Assembly (NCBI GenBank): GCA_014871385.1
Contig: CM026425.1
Coordinates: 3,057,561 to 3,121,560, forward strand
Source: Ceratodon purpureus
Lineage: Eukaryota; Streptophyta; Bryopsida; Pseudoditrichales; Ditrichaceae
Length of the DNA stretch: 64,000 nt
Reading direction: 5' to 3'
The translations under genes and the position numbers were made by a program. This document shows, piece by piece, positions 22,035-31,570 of the stretch. Each line of letters begins with the position of its first letter. Within the stretch, counting starts at the first letter, position 1. Under the pieces are notes generated by a model. The model saw nothing but the letters and a program-made list of their open reading frames with translations. It searched no databases and was not told where the DNA came from.

Positions 22035-24560
22035 ATGCTAGAGAGTAAACTACCTCCGGCCTCAAGAATGGAACAATGTGGAGCTGGGTGCCAGTCTTCC
22101 AACCACAGGCTGGCAGCAAGTTTTAGCTGGTTTTTCATAATTTTGCTGCTCGTCACAAGAGTCGGAGCTGGAGCATGCTCTTTAAACAGTAGCTTGCATC
22201 ACAGCGCATTTGAGTCACATGAACAGGACGGAGAGTCAGCTGGAGCCGAACTAAATGTTGAAAGGAGATCAATTTTGGCCACTCAATCAACCTCTGGAGA
22301 AGCCGACGTGTTGCTGGCCTGCAAGAAGGTGCTCGACCCTTTCAATATTATCTCGGATTGGAATGGCATAAATTATTGTGGCTGGAGGGGTGTTAACTGC
22401 AGCCTGCAAGCTGGTCAAACTAGGCATGTAGTAGAACTCAACCTCACGAACATACCTCTCAAAGGTAGAATCCCTAGTTTCATCTGCAACCTCACCCACT
22501 TGGCAAACCTCACTCTCTCCAACACCAGCCTCGTAGGCACGATCCCTCTTGAGCTCAGTCACTGCACGGAGCTGGACTACCTTCACCTGGACCACAACGA
22601 GCTCACAGGCAACATCCCTGCCCAGCTAGGCCAGCTGCAGAAGCTTCGAGACATCTACATTTACAACAACAACCTTACAGGATCCATCCCGGAGGAGCTT
22701 GGGAACTGCTCCAGACTGACAGCGCTTAATTTGGTAATCAACAAGCTCACAGGGTCTATCCCAGCGTCCCTTGGGAATTGCACCCAGCTTGCTTGGTTTA
22801 AGCTCACAAATAACAGCTTAAATGGTACATTACCCGAGCAGCTGGGGGACCTCGTTAACTTGCAAGGACTTTATCTGGCAAATAACCAGCTTGAGGGTAC
22901 GATTCCCAAATCGTTTGGGGGGTTACGAAGCCTTAGTTTTCTGCAACTATATGACAATCGCTTTAGTGGAAGCATTCCTCAGGAGCTGGGATTTCTTTCC
23001 CAGATGGTGTCAATGCAATTACACAACAATAGGTTCAGTGGAAGTATTCCTTCTTTAAAAAGCTGTTCAAAACTTGAATTCCTTATCCTCAGAAACAACA
23101 CCCTTGAAGGTCTCATACCCGAAGACCTACCCCTGTCCTTGATCTATCTCTCCCTATCTCAAAACAAACTGGAAGGTCGAATTCCAAACTCCATCGGCTT
23201 TTGCACAAAATTGGAGCGTCTCGACCTTACTGACAACAATCTTACAGGAAGTATACCACTGGAGTTAGCATCACTTGTAAATTTAAAACAACTCTCGGTG
23301 CCTAACAACAACTTCTCGGGTCACATCCTAGACGCCTTCACCAAACTTCATGCTCTAGAGCTTCTGGACCTCACCGGAAACGGTTTCACAGGGAATGTTC
23401 CTCCTTCTCTTGGTTTTTGTGGTGCTCTGGAGCTTCTATATCTTGCAAACAATAAACTGAGTGGAAACATCCCAAGCTCTTTGAGCAAATGCACGAAGCT
23501 CAAGTTTCTTGACTTGGGACAGAACTATCTCTCAGGTGCCATACCCGGAGAGCTTGGCGTGGGACAGGGCCAATTAGAGGTGCTGGTATTCAGAGAAAAC
23601 TTTCTAACGGGGGAGATTCCACTCACAGTTCTCAACTCCAGCAGTCTCGCGCATATTGATTTTAGCAACAACCGACTTGAAGGAGAATTGCCTGCTGTGA
23701 AGCATAGCTCTCTTCCTATTCTTCGCGTGCTTAGCATTTCAAACAACAGGTTAAGTGGAAGGCTACCAGAGTGGGTATGGAGATTACCTGAGGTTCAAGT
23801 ACTGGATTTATCCTCCAACAAGTTCACTGGGGTAATCTCAAGCAACCTCTCTGGGCTTACAGGTTTCAGAGAAATTAACACCACAGGGGTAGATGACCTT
23901 AAAGGAAAAGTATTAACCCCCCATGGAGGATTTGATGTGGCGGTTAAGAATGGATCCTACATCTACAGCTATCTAACCAAGTCTGTTACTGTCATTGATT
24001 TGTCCAACAACACACTGGAAGGAGGCTTGCCTACTGATCTGGGAAGCTTACATGCACTCTTTTGCTTGAGCTTGGCTCACAACCGATTGACAGGGCCTAT
24101 ACCAACCACCCTTCACCAGATGGAGAGGCTGGAGTCTTTAGACCTTTCCTTCAATAATCTCAATGGTCCCATACCGCCAGACTTTGGCAAACTGACATAT
24201 TTATCATACCTGTCACTGGCTTCGAACAATCTGTCCGGGGAGATTCCTCATACTAATGGGTTTGATCACAAGAACCCTCCTTCTAGCTTCACAGGAAATC
24301 CACACCTGTGCGGCCATCCGCTTCCTACTTCATGCCCGAATTTGAGTCAAGGTCGAAATGGTGGCAAACTGGCGCTGTTCTTATCTGATGTGTGGAATCC
24401 TGGTTTTGGGATCGGAGTTTTCATCGGCTTCATGTCTGTGGTGGTGCTTATTATCAAGTGGCAGCCGGCTCGGACGTTGGTTTTCCTCAGGAAGCAGCAA
24501 CTCAGTCATGGGACTCATGCATTAGATACTGCACTACAACGCATCAAACGACATGCATAA
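22035..24560 (+). CDS. LRR receptor-like protein, single exon
   Basis: Cell-surface receptor-like protein of 841 residues without a kinase. In order: hydrophobic signal segment (about 31-48), LRR N-cap with the paired-Cys motif NYCGWRGVNC (113-122), then about two dozen plant-type repeats (pattern LxxLxLxxNxLxGxIPxxLG) running from about 131 to 745. These are interrupted near residues 610-660 by a non-LRR island (FREINTTGVDDLKGKVLTP to NGSYIYSYLTKSV), as in RLP, PSKR and BRI1-type receptors. A C-cap (NPHLCGHPLPTSC), one transmembrane helix (about 785-805, FGIGVFIGFMSVVVLIIKW) and a short basic tail follow. Such proteins signal through partner kinases (SOBIR1/BAK1-type in seed plants) in defence or development. 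Many N-glycosylation sites. The in-frame Met at residue 12 could be the actual start. Uninterrupted; presumably functional. Confidence 0.92.
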   Translation: MLESKLPPASRMEQCGAGCQSSNHRLAASFSWFFIILLLVTRVGAGACSLNSSLHHSAFESHEQDGESAGAELNVERRSILATQSTSGEADVLLACKKVLDPFNIISDWNGINYCGWRGVNCSLQAGQTRHVVELNLTNIPLKGRIPSFICNLTHLANLTLSNTSLVGTIPLELSHCTELDYLHLDHNELTGNIPAQLGQLQKLRDIYIYNNNLTGSIPEELGNCSRLTALNLVINKLTGSIPASLGNCTQLAWFKLTNNSLNGTLPEQLGDLVNLQGLYLANNQLEGTIPKSFGGLRSLSFLQLYDNRFSGSIPQELGFLSQMVSMQLHNNRFSGSIPSLKSCSKLEFLILRNNTLEGLIPEDLPLSLIYLSLSQNKLEGRIPNSIGFCTKLERLDLTDNNLTGSIPLELASLVNLKQLSVPNNNFSGHILDAFTKLHALELLDLTGNGFTGNVPPSLGFCGALELLYLANNKLSGNIPSSLSKCTKLKFLDLGQNYLSGAIPGELGVGQGQLEVLVFRENFLTGEIPLTVLNSSSLAHIDFSNNRLEGELPAVKHSSLPILRVLSISNNRLSGRLPEWVWRLPEVQVLDLSSNKFTGVISSNLSGLTGFREINTTGVDDLKGKVLTPHGGFDVAVKNGSYIYSYLTKSVTVIDLSNNTLEGGLPTDLGSLHALFCLSLAHNRLTGPIPTTLHQMERLESLDLSFNNLNGPIPPDFGKLTYLSYLSLASNNLSGEIPHTNGFDHKNPPSSFTGNPHLCGHPLPTSCPNLSQGRNGGKLALFLSDVWNPGFGIGVFIGFMSVVVLIIKWQPARTLVFLRKQQLSHGTHALDTALQRIKRHA

Positions 24561-24726
24561 TGGACCTTATCAGGCGTTGAAGGACCGTCCTCCCTTCAGA
24601 TGATCTGATGTGTACAGGCGACATGGCTCTAAAATTCTGTAGGACGGTGATTTTTTCCCCCGCCCCATGAGGGCTTGTAATCTATTTCTTGCAATGGAAT
24701 TTCCCTTTGCGCCCAAAAACAAATTA

Positions 24727-24855
24727 AAAACGCGCTGTGCTCAACTGCATCGACTACCTGTTCAAATTCGGGTACACCAAGGAACAGGTGGGTGTCATTG
24801 GAAAAGATCCAAGACTAGTCATCACTCTGATCAGCAAATGCATCGCTCTCTGAAC
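24727..24855 (+). pseudogene. Possible mTERF-like repeat fragment
   Basis: One frame reads KRAVLNCIDYLFKFGYTKEQ and then VGVIGKDPRLVITLISKC before a stop. The spacing of leucines, the FGYTKEQV turn and the DPRL helix start resemble a single mTERF motif of organelle gene-expression factors. It is too short to be a gene and lies just after the LRR gene. It may be a relic or a chance match. Confidence 0.3.
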
Positions 24856-24897
24856 AGCCTTGCATTTTGTGTTCATCAATATTGTCGGAGTCTACTG

Positions 24898-25035
24898 AAA
24901 TGGATGCATCTTCTGTTCGCTATCAAATTTACCTGCTCCTCTCTTGCTGCCCATGTGAGGGTCGCATTTCTGGCATTGTGGATGTGCCCAACGCTTGTGC
25001 GACTCTTGCAATTCCTGATTCCATCTTCGACGGCC
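24898..25035 (+). other. Exon-like block, unknown protein
   Basis: An open stretch beginning at an ATG (MDASSVRYQIYLLLSCCP, then RISGIVDVPNACATLAIPD) ends at GATGGCCAG-type context with a GTAAGC donor at 25036; a possible acceptor (GTGCAG) precedes 25234. Splicing would add only about 13 codons before a stop. The protein is not recognised. It may be the edge of a decayed gene. Confidence 0.3.
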
Positions 25036-25403
25036 AGGTAAGCTTTGAATATTTGATATTTGAAAGGATTTGATTGTTTGTTCATTGGAATCTGAAGGAG
25101 TTTTTGAAGCAGATTGGATAGGCTTGAATAGTCGATGAAGCATTGAAATCATGGATTGACGGGGTTTCTGGTTGGAATTTGTTCTGCTGCTTAAGTTAAT
25201 GGTTTTTGAATGGCGTCGGTGGTTTTTGTGCAGGTCTTCAAATTCGCTGCGCACAGCACCAGTCCATGTTCATAGTTCGTAGCGCTGCTCATATGCAGAG
25301 TTCCTTCTCTTTTGCATGTACGGGTTCCTTCCCATGTTAATATCAGTCTTGAACAAATCTGTTTACAAACATTATGTTACAAAGAAATAAGAGTGGTATC
25401 AAC

Positions 25404-26833
25404 CACTACTAGAAAATCGTCTAAAAATCAACTAAAAAACAACTAAAAAGTGTTGATTCTAACACCAGACCGCATAGTTGATTACAGGGGAGGTTCCCAA
25501 GAGAATGAGCGCTCTTCTTGAAACCAAGTGAAAACTGTTGAACTCCCTGCTGGACCAAAATATGCTGTGTTGAACCAATTCTGAATCTTCAAGGCGGCTG
25601 TCTGGTATCATGAATCACGAATATACTAGGAAAATACACTTTCAAACACTATGTGCAATCATCACTTCCTGAGTACTCTACAACACAATGACCCAAGTCC
25701 AACAATTTAGTAGCGCACAGAAGAATGCACAGTGAGACTGTGTCTTTAGCAGAGGTTTTACACAAGCAATAGCGGATGTAGACCCATCTGTCAGGAACTT
25801 TGTCTCGCACCTCGAGGGGCATGTAACACCCACTTCTCAATTGACACCTAGGTGTTATCCGGCGATACAAACGTGAAATTTAGTGAAAATACCTGGGTTG
25901 ATACCTGGGAGGGTATGTGAAGAAACGAAGACGACACAAGAAAATAAACATGTACAGACATTTGTTTTGGCCTGGTTATGGTTTAGGGTTTCATTTGGAG
26001 GAAGCAAGCTAGGCGAGTGGAAGCACGAGCGAGGCTGTTACGGAGCTCACTGTCTTCGCATTGTAAGCGCCCAACCTGGTTCATCTTACTCCCTCATCTC
26101 CCTCTTATGAACAATTCTTTCAGTACTCATCTGAGTAGGAAGGTGAGCTTGCAGCAACTGTTTCTGGAATTCTGCGGAGTGGTTCATTGTGGTGTGAGAA
26201 GGAGCAGCAGATGATACTAAGGGGACAGGTATCGTATGGATTTCGAGTTTCAGGTAGGTCGATGATTTCAATTGGAACGAAGAATGTGGCGCTCATTTCT
26301 GTGAAAATACTTCGTCCCTCCTCCTTTGCCCTATCCTCCCAGCATTCTCGCTTCTATACATATCTGGTTCAAGGCTTGCTGGATTTTGCGGGATGGAGTA
26401 TTTGGTTGGGAGTAGCAGTTGAACTCGGGTTGTGAAATTCTTCCTTGGCTTACGCATAGCTTGTGTCGTTGATTGGGCATAGCTTCTGTTTCAGATAGTC
26501 TTCCAAGTTGACGATGTATATTTCCAGAGTATCGCTTCTTGAGCTTCTCATGAATTCTCGGTTGTTGAGTGCATTGCAGATACATTACCAATAGCAGACT
26601 CAATAGCGTCCCGGGTAGCGACGTAGTATTCCGGGTATCGATGTGGCCACCCAGTCACCGGGTGGTACACGCTGGAATTCTGACCTGGCATTGCACTCTC
26701 GAGACACAACAAATCAAGACAGCTCTCTTCCTGACGTGTGAATCAACTCGTCCGATTCAAGAGGAATCAACTAATTTGATCAACAGAATTCTCTTCCACA
26801 ACAGTTGATTCACCTGCGGGATTTCTAGTAGTG
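25404..26833. mobile_element. Non-autonomous CACTA (En/Spm) transposon, complete
   Basis: The left end begins CACTACTAGAAAATCG (25404) and the right end finishes ATTTCTAGTAGTG (26833), which gives a perfect 12-bp inverted repeat CACTACTAGAAA. The element is flanked on both sides by the same triplet AAC (25401-25403 and 26834-26836), the 3-bp duplication expected for CACTA insertions. Subterminal AATCAACT/AGTTGATT words occur several times near each end (25430-25490 and 26740-26812), as in known CACTA elements, where they bind transposase. The 1430-bp interior has no transposase; short frames inside are not recognisable. It would need a transposase supplied from elsewhere. Identical TIRs and intact TSD suggest a fairly recent insertion. 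Confidence 0.9.
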
Positions 26834-26989
26834 AACGTATATGATTCTACATCTCTCTGGTGATATACGATCTGTGCGGTGTGGATGGTGTTATGACTTG
26901 TTCATTTATTTAGAAGTGTTGTGACTAGTACCAGTTATCATGTTGTGATTATCTCATGCACAAAATCTTTGTACAATGCCTTGACGCTA

Positions 26990-27591
26990 CGGTTCTAAGT
27001 TGGGCTGGTTTTGATATGATAGGTCTCGCGGAACCGGTCCATTCAAGTCTGTTCACTACAGCCACAGATTTGAAACAAGGGTGTGCTGAAAATATGTTTT
27101 TAAATCTCAACATTTGGTTGGACATAATCCTATCCTTATCTTATACATAGCAATTAGGGGCTATTGATTTTACGGTTTTTAATAAGTCATTGTGTATTTT
27201 AAGGATTATTTTATTTACTTTCTATTTATTTATTATGGCTATGCAATGCTACGCACAATCGTCGACGAAAATGATAATTCCCTTGGCAAGGAACTCGGAG
27301 AGGGTTTTATCCTAGAAAAATATTAAAAAAAATCAGTGTCATGACCATCGTCATCGTCGTCGTCATTGTCATGTCCTTTGGTAAGATTGGTCTTATATGG
27401 TCGTGAAAAGAAAGAAGAGTTTGAAGTTGGAGTCGGAAACTTGAAAAGTTGTTTGAAAGGTTGTTTGAAAGGTTGTTTGAAAGGTTGTTTGAAAGGTTAT
27501 ATAGATATATAGATGGTTATTCAAAAGGTTAATGCAAAAGCTATTTCAAACAATATTTAAAAATCAATTGGCATATTTTAAGAACAAAAGC
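26990..27591 (+). repeat. Long direct repeat, left copy
   Basis: The core, 27051-27591 (541 bp), matches 30029-30582 at roughly 98 percent by eye. It includes the trinucleotide tract 'catcgtcatcgtcgtcgtc' and four tandem copies of a 12-bp unit (gttgtttgaaag) at about 27436-27497. A less similar block of about 60 bp (cggttctaagttggg to tccattcaagtct) precedes the core in both copies. No TG...CA ends, tRNA primer site or polypurine tract are seen. Confidence 0.9.
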
Positions 27592-27624
27592 TTTGTGTAG
27601 TTTCTCTTATTGTCTATCATTGCA

Positions 27625-28106
27625 ATGGCTTCCAACGGAAACTCAAATATTCCGCATAGTCTGTCTAATGAAAATGTTGTCAGTTTTTTTCAGGAAACAG
27701 TGTTAGCAACGTGGATGATGTATTTGATGCCTTCTCAACTATGAATGGGCGTGTTGAGAGGTGGGCACGGCGTTTATTTAGGGATTGGCAGGGTGCTAAC
27801 CATTACAATCATGTTCTCAAAATTGAGCAGTTTGATTTGGCTTCATTGGATTGCGACGTTCTTCTTGAATTCTTCCGTACTACTTTGAATGCTCAAGGTG
27901 GTATGTATTCTATGAATGCATTGACCGGATTAATCAATGCTTTTGACAGAATTATAAAAACAGCAGAGATGGATCGGAATGTTGATCGTGATGGTGCATA
28001 TATAGAATTTAACATTCGGACTAATGTTCTCTTCGTCAACACCATGAATGTTGTTCAAACTGCTTTGGTGGCCGTTGGAGCTAGGCAACGTCATAGTGGT
28101 CATTGA
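27625..28106 (+). CDS. Small protein resembling a tyrosine-recombinase core-binding domain
   Basis: A reading frame open from 27672 to 28106 encodes VERWARRLFRDWQ, DCDVLLEFFRTTLNAQGG, MYSMNALTGLINAFDRIIKT, and AYIEFNIRTNVLF ending in TALVAVGARQRH. The pattern 'aVxxFxxW ... LxxFFxxxxxxxGxxYsxxsLxxxxxaxdRxxk ... F......VL' is that of the N-terminal SAM-like DNA-binding domain of Crypton/DUF3504-type tyrosine recombinases, including exapted forms such as those in ZMYM2 or KIAA1958. The catalytic R-HxxR-Y domain is absent. An ATG at 27625 opens a frame (MASNGNSNIPHSLSNENVV) that joins the main frame only after a one-base shift in a T7 run (27684-27690), or by a small intron ending in TTTTTTTCAG. 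The gene lies between two long direct repeats. Function unknown; it could be a non-autonomous element's gene. Confidence 0.45.
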
Positions 28107-29890
28107 GGTATTACTTTGGATGTCGTGTATTTTGATGCAGGGTACGATAGTTTGTGTCAATGTATTAATGAGTGGCTAACTTGCTATGATGTTACGGTAT
28201 ATGTATGGTTACGAGCAATTTTCCAGTAATGAAGGATTGAAATTTAGTCTCTTACTATTCCGCTGTTGTTTTTTCCTTTACGTTTCGATGGACCTGCTTG
28301 TAATTGGTGTGGATCACGCAAGATAGGACTTTCGTATTGTCGAGCAGGAGCAGCAAGTGTGTTCTCTTCGTTAACTTGGTAGTTGGTATTTTTCGATACT
28401 TAGTTATAGAGTTTGTGAAGGCTACAGTGATATATTATCTCTAATAATGTACTCTCATAAGTCTGTAATCTGGGAATGCTACTCATTAAATGCTTACGCA
28501 TGAAGCAGTTCCCTATATTTTATGAATAAAATAATACACTTGAGATGCTTAGCACCTGCGGCAGTGTATACTTATGTGTATCTTTGTGTGTTATTGGAAT
28601 TGTGTGACAGCTGCAGAATTATTCGTCACACTAACTAAAACAATGTAATTTGTGTATTTATGGCCTATCGTGATGACGTCAAGCTGGTTTCAGGAAAGCG
28701 TGGAGGTGTTTCATTGAGGAGATACGACGGTAGCATGAAGACATGAGGTACGTTCACTTCAACCTGACGATTTAGCGCTTTTCGTCTATGTGTGTGGCCC
28801 ATACTCTTTAAAATGAATACTACTCTTTAATCAAAATCCTCCGAAGATTGACTCTTGTTATGATGTACGATCATTGTATACACGAAAGAGAAGCGGCTGC
28901 GGAAGAGTATAGACAAAAAGTTCAAAGAAGACTTGGCTAAGTGTGTCGCTTACATTGTGAGACGATCAATGTTGCGTCACTTCTTCCGTTTCTTCCAGGT
29001 ATTTCTTCGCATACCCAATGATTTCCTTTACTTGCATACGTGTGTTATCGGTCAAATCTTTGTGGAAGCGAATTGAGTTTTTCAGCATTATCTTTGTATC
29101 TAATATTAATTTATCAGATCCATGTCCAAATAACGTCTGATATATGTGTGCTTATCTAAACTCTTAGAGGCTTGCCTGCTCCTTTCCTTGGTGATATTCT
29201 ATGTGATCCAAAAATGCTCGACATATGTAATCCGTGTTTTAGGCATGATATGGGTGTGTATGTATGAATCTCTGACGGGCTATTCATGTAATCATATTGT
29301 AGGTTTTACCCGCGTTTACAAGTTAACACTGTTTTTGTTTCTATCCATGCGAAGGTATTATTTCAACCGTAATCTTGGTGAATTAGCCTCGGTTGGAAGA
29401 TGGACTGTTTGTTTTTGCATTCTTATTTGCTTATGAAACTCTGACAATCTATTTATATTTTCAATTATGTTTTTAAACCATCGTCGAAGAGTCTGATGAA
29501 TTGATGGTGGGAGTGGCAGGAGGAAGTGGATGCAAAAATACAAGCATAAGATGGAATAATTTGTATAAATGTAACATGTTATTAGATGAATTCAGTTAGC
29601 GCCTTCATTTGTATTTTTTCCTCAAATCGTGGAAAAGTAGACTTAGTTGATGTATCTATTTGTATTTTTTCCTGTAATTTCGAACAGCAACGAACTTTGT
29701 TGATCGTTTTCTGTATTATTCCTCTGATTTTCGGAATAAAGTGCGTTCTTTTCCAAGGAGGTCGTCATATTATCTTAAGAGGTCGTCGTATTCTTAGCAG
29801 CAATGATTATTTTTTTAGGCAACTGCGTCTACTACCATGTATATTCAATGCGCTCTAAGCCAATCAGAAGCGGCCAAGCTGCAAGGCAGA
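28107..29890. other. Spacer between the long direct repeats
   Basis: No recombinase catalytic domain or other gene could be read here on either strand. A short exon-like run (KFKEDLAKCVAYIVRRSMLR) occurs at about 28905-28975, in a different frame from its surroundings. A tandem-like word (atttgtattttttcct) occurs twice at about 29608-29670. Confidence 0.4.
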
Positions 29891-30582
29891 CCGCTCCGGT
29901 TCTAAGTTGGGTTGGATTTAGTATGATAGGTCTTGCAGAACCAGTCCGTTCAAGTCTCTCTGATGATACACATCTTTGTGAGCTGTCATACAATTTTAAT
30001 ACTCTAAGTTCTTCCTACCCTTGATATCGTTCATTATAGCCACAGATTTGAAATAAGGGTGTGATGAAAATATGTTTTTAAATCTCAACATTTGGTTGGA
30101 CATAATCCTATCCTTATCTTATACATAGCAATTAGGGGCTATTGATTTTACGGTTTTTAATAAGTCATTGTGTATTTTAAGGATTATTTTATTTACTTTC
30201 TATTTATTTATTATGGCTATGCAATGCTACGCACAATCGTCGACGAAAATGATAATTCCCTTGGCAAGGAACTCGGAGAGGGTTTTATCCTAGAAAAATA
30301 TTAAAAAAAATCAGTGTCATGACCATCGTCATCATCGTCGTCATTGTCATGTCCTTTGGTAAGATTGGTCTTATATGGTCGTGAAAAGAAAGAAGAGTTT
30401 GAAGTTGGAGTTGGAAACTTCAAAAGTTGTTTGAAAGGTTGTTTGAAAGGTTGTTTGAAAGGTTGTTTGAAAGGTTGTTTGAAAGGTTATATAGATATAT
30501 AGATGGTTATTCAAAAGGTTAATGCAAAAGCTATTTCAAACAATATTTAAAAATCAATTGGCATATTTTAAAAAACAAAAGC
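29891..30582 (+). repeat. Long direct repeat, right copy
   Basis: The core, 30029-30582, matches the left copy with only scattered substitutions. It has five instead of four copies of the 12-bp unit. The upstream 60-bp block (29893-29960) is also present but more diverged, and is separated from the core by about 70 bp that the left copy lacks. The two copies stop matching at the same place, just after 'acaaaagc'. Confidence 0.9.
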
Positions 30583-31189
30583 AAAACTCAACTTCATTCA
30601 TTTTTTGTCTATATTTTATTTTATTTCATTTTTATATGAATACCTTCCAGGGTAAGTCACTTAGTGCTTTTTAAAAATGACGTGCGGCATAATATAGGGA
30701 GGGTATAATTCTTTTGAAATAAATTTTATAAAAATATTCAATATAATGTAGAGTCCCATAATACTAGAAAACTGCATTAAAAATAAGGAAGATAGGCTTA
30801 AATTGTAGACAATTATTTTTTATTATTATTAATATAGGGGCTGAAGATATGGATCCTTTGAGGCATTATTACTACAATCTGTTTTCCTTCCAAGTTTGAT
30901 GGGGACTGATGAAAATAATGCAGTTTTGTAACGGAAATTATGGATGGAAAGTATGAAAAAGAGTTGAGGGTCACCTTCCCGCGTTTGCAAGTCCGCCTAG
31001 GATTCGTGTCCAGATTTGAGTCTGCGATGTTTTCTCAGAATCTGCGATGTTTTCTCAGAGTCTGCGGTTGATGCTTTTGATGAGTCTACGGTTGTTGTTC
31101 TCCTGTGTGTGCATATTGTTTTGCTACTATTGATCCCAAGGTTTTGTCAAGGTAGTCCTCCAGCTAAAGGCCGTTGATAAATCTCAGTC
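30583..31189. other. AT-rich DNA before a small open frame
   Basis: No gene. A 19-bp tandem pair (tctgcgatgttttctcaga) lies at about 31020-31060, just upstream of the next open frame. Confidence 0.5.
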
Positions 31190-31570
31190 TTGGCGATGGC
31201 AACACAAGTGAAGATGTTGACAATGGAGGACGAATTTGCTGCGCCACATTTCTATAACAAATTGAAGGTGTTTGGGGAGGAGACTTACGCCTCACTTAGG
31301 GTCCGTTTAGAAGAGAAAGGAGCATTGGAATGGTTGTTTCAATTCTACGATAATGAGGGGAAGTGTAGATTACGCCAGAAGATAGAGGGTTTAAATGATG
31401 TGGTGGCGGATGTGTATGTCCTTTCCATGGGAGGTGAAGGACAAGACCGAGGATTGTATAAAAGTTTTGGATTAGATCCTAATACTAGAGTTGCTCAAAA
31501 AACCATTGTTTGGATTCTTTTATTCATTGCTATAAGTAAAGAAACAACCTCGCTATTTGTTCATTTGTGA
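31190..31570 (+). CDS. Hypothetical protein, unrecognised
   Basis: An open frame of 126 codons with a favourable start context (GCGATGGC). The first hundred residues are charged and mixed in composition (KLKVFGEETYASLRVRLEEK, EWLFQFYDNEGKCRLRQ), unlike chance frames in AT-rich DNA. The last 20 are hydrophobic (TIVWILLFIAISK) and may be read-through into an intron or a true membrane anchor. I know of no matching family. It lies about 600 bp downstream of the right long direct repeat and could belong to the same mobile or repeated unit, or be an exon of a lost gene. Confidence 0.35.
   Translation: MAMATQVKMLTMEDEFAAPHFYNKLKVFGEETYASLRVRLEEKGALEWLFQFYDNEGKCRLRQKIEGLNDVVADVYVLSMGGEGQDRGLYKSFGLDPNTRVAQKTIVWILLFIAISKETTSLFVHL

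Noticed and set aside
26990-30582. Interpretation of the direct repeats as LTRs of a retrotransposon
   Set aside because: No TG...CA boundaries, no tRNA primer-binding site after the left copy, no polypurine tract before the right copy, and no gag or pol coding between them. Not excluded, but unsupported.
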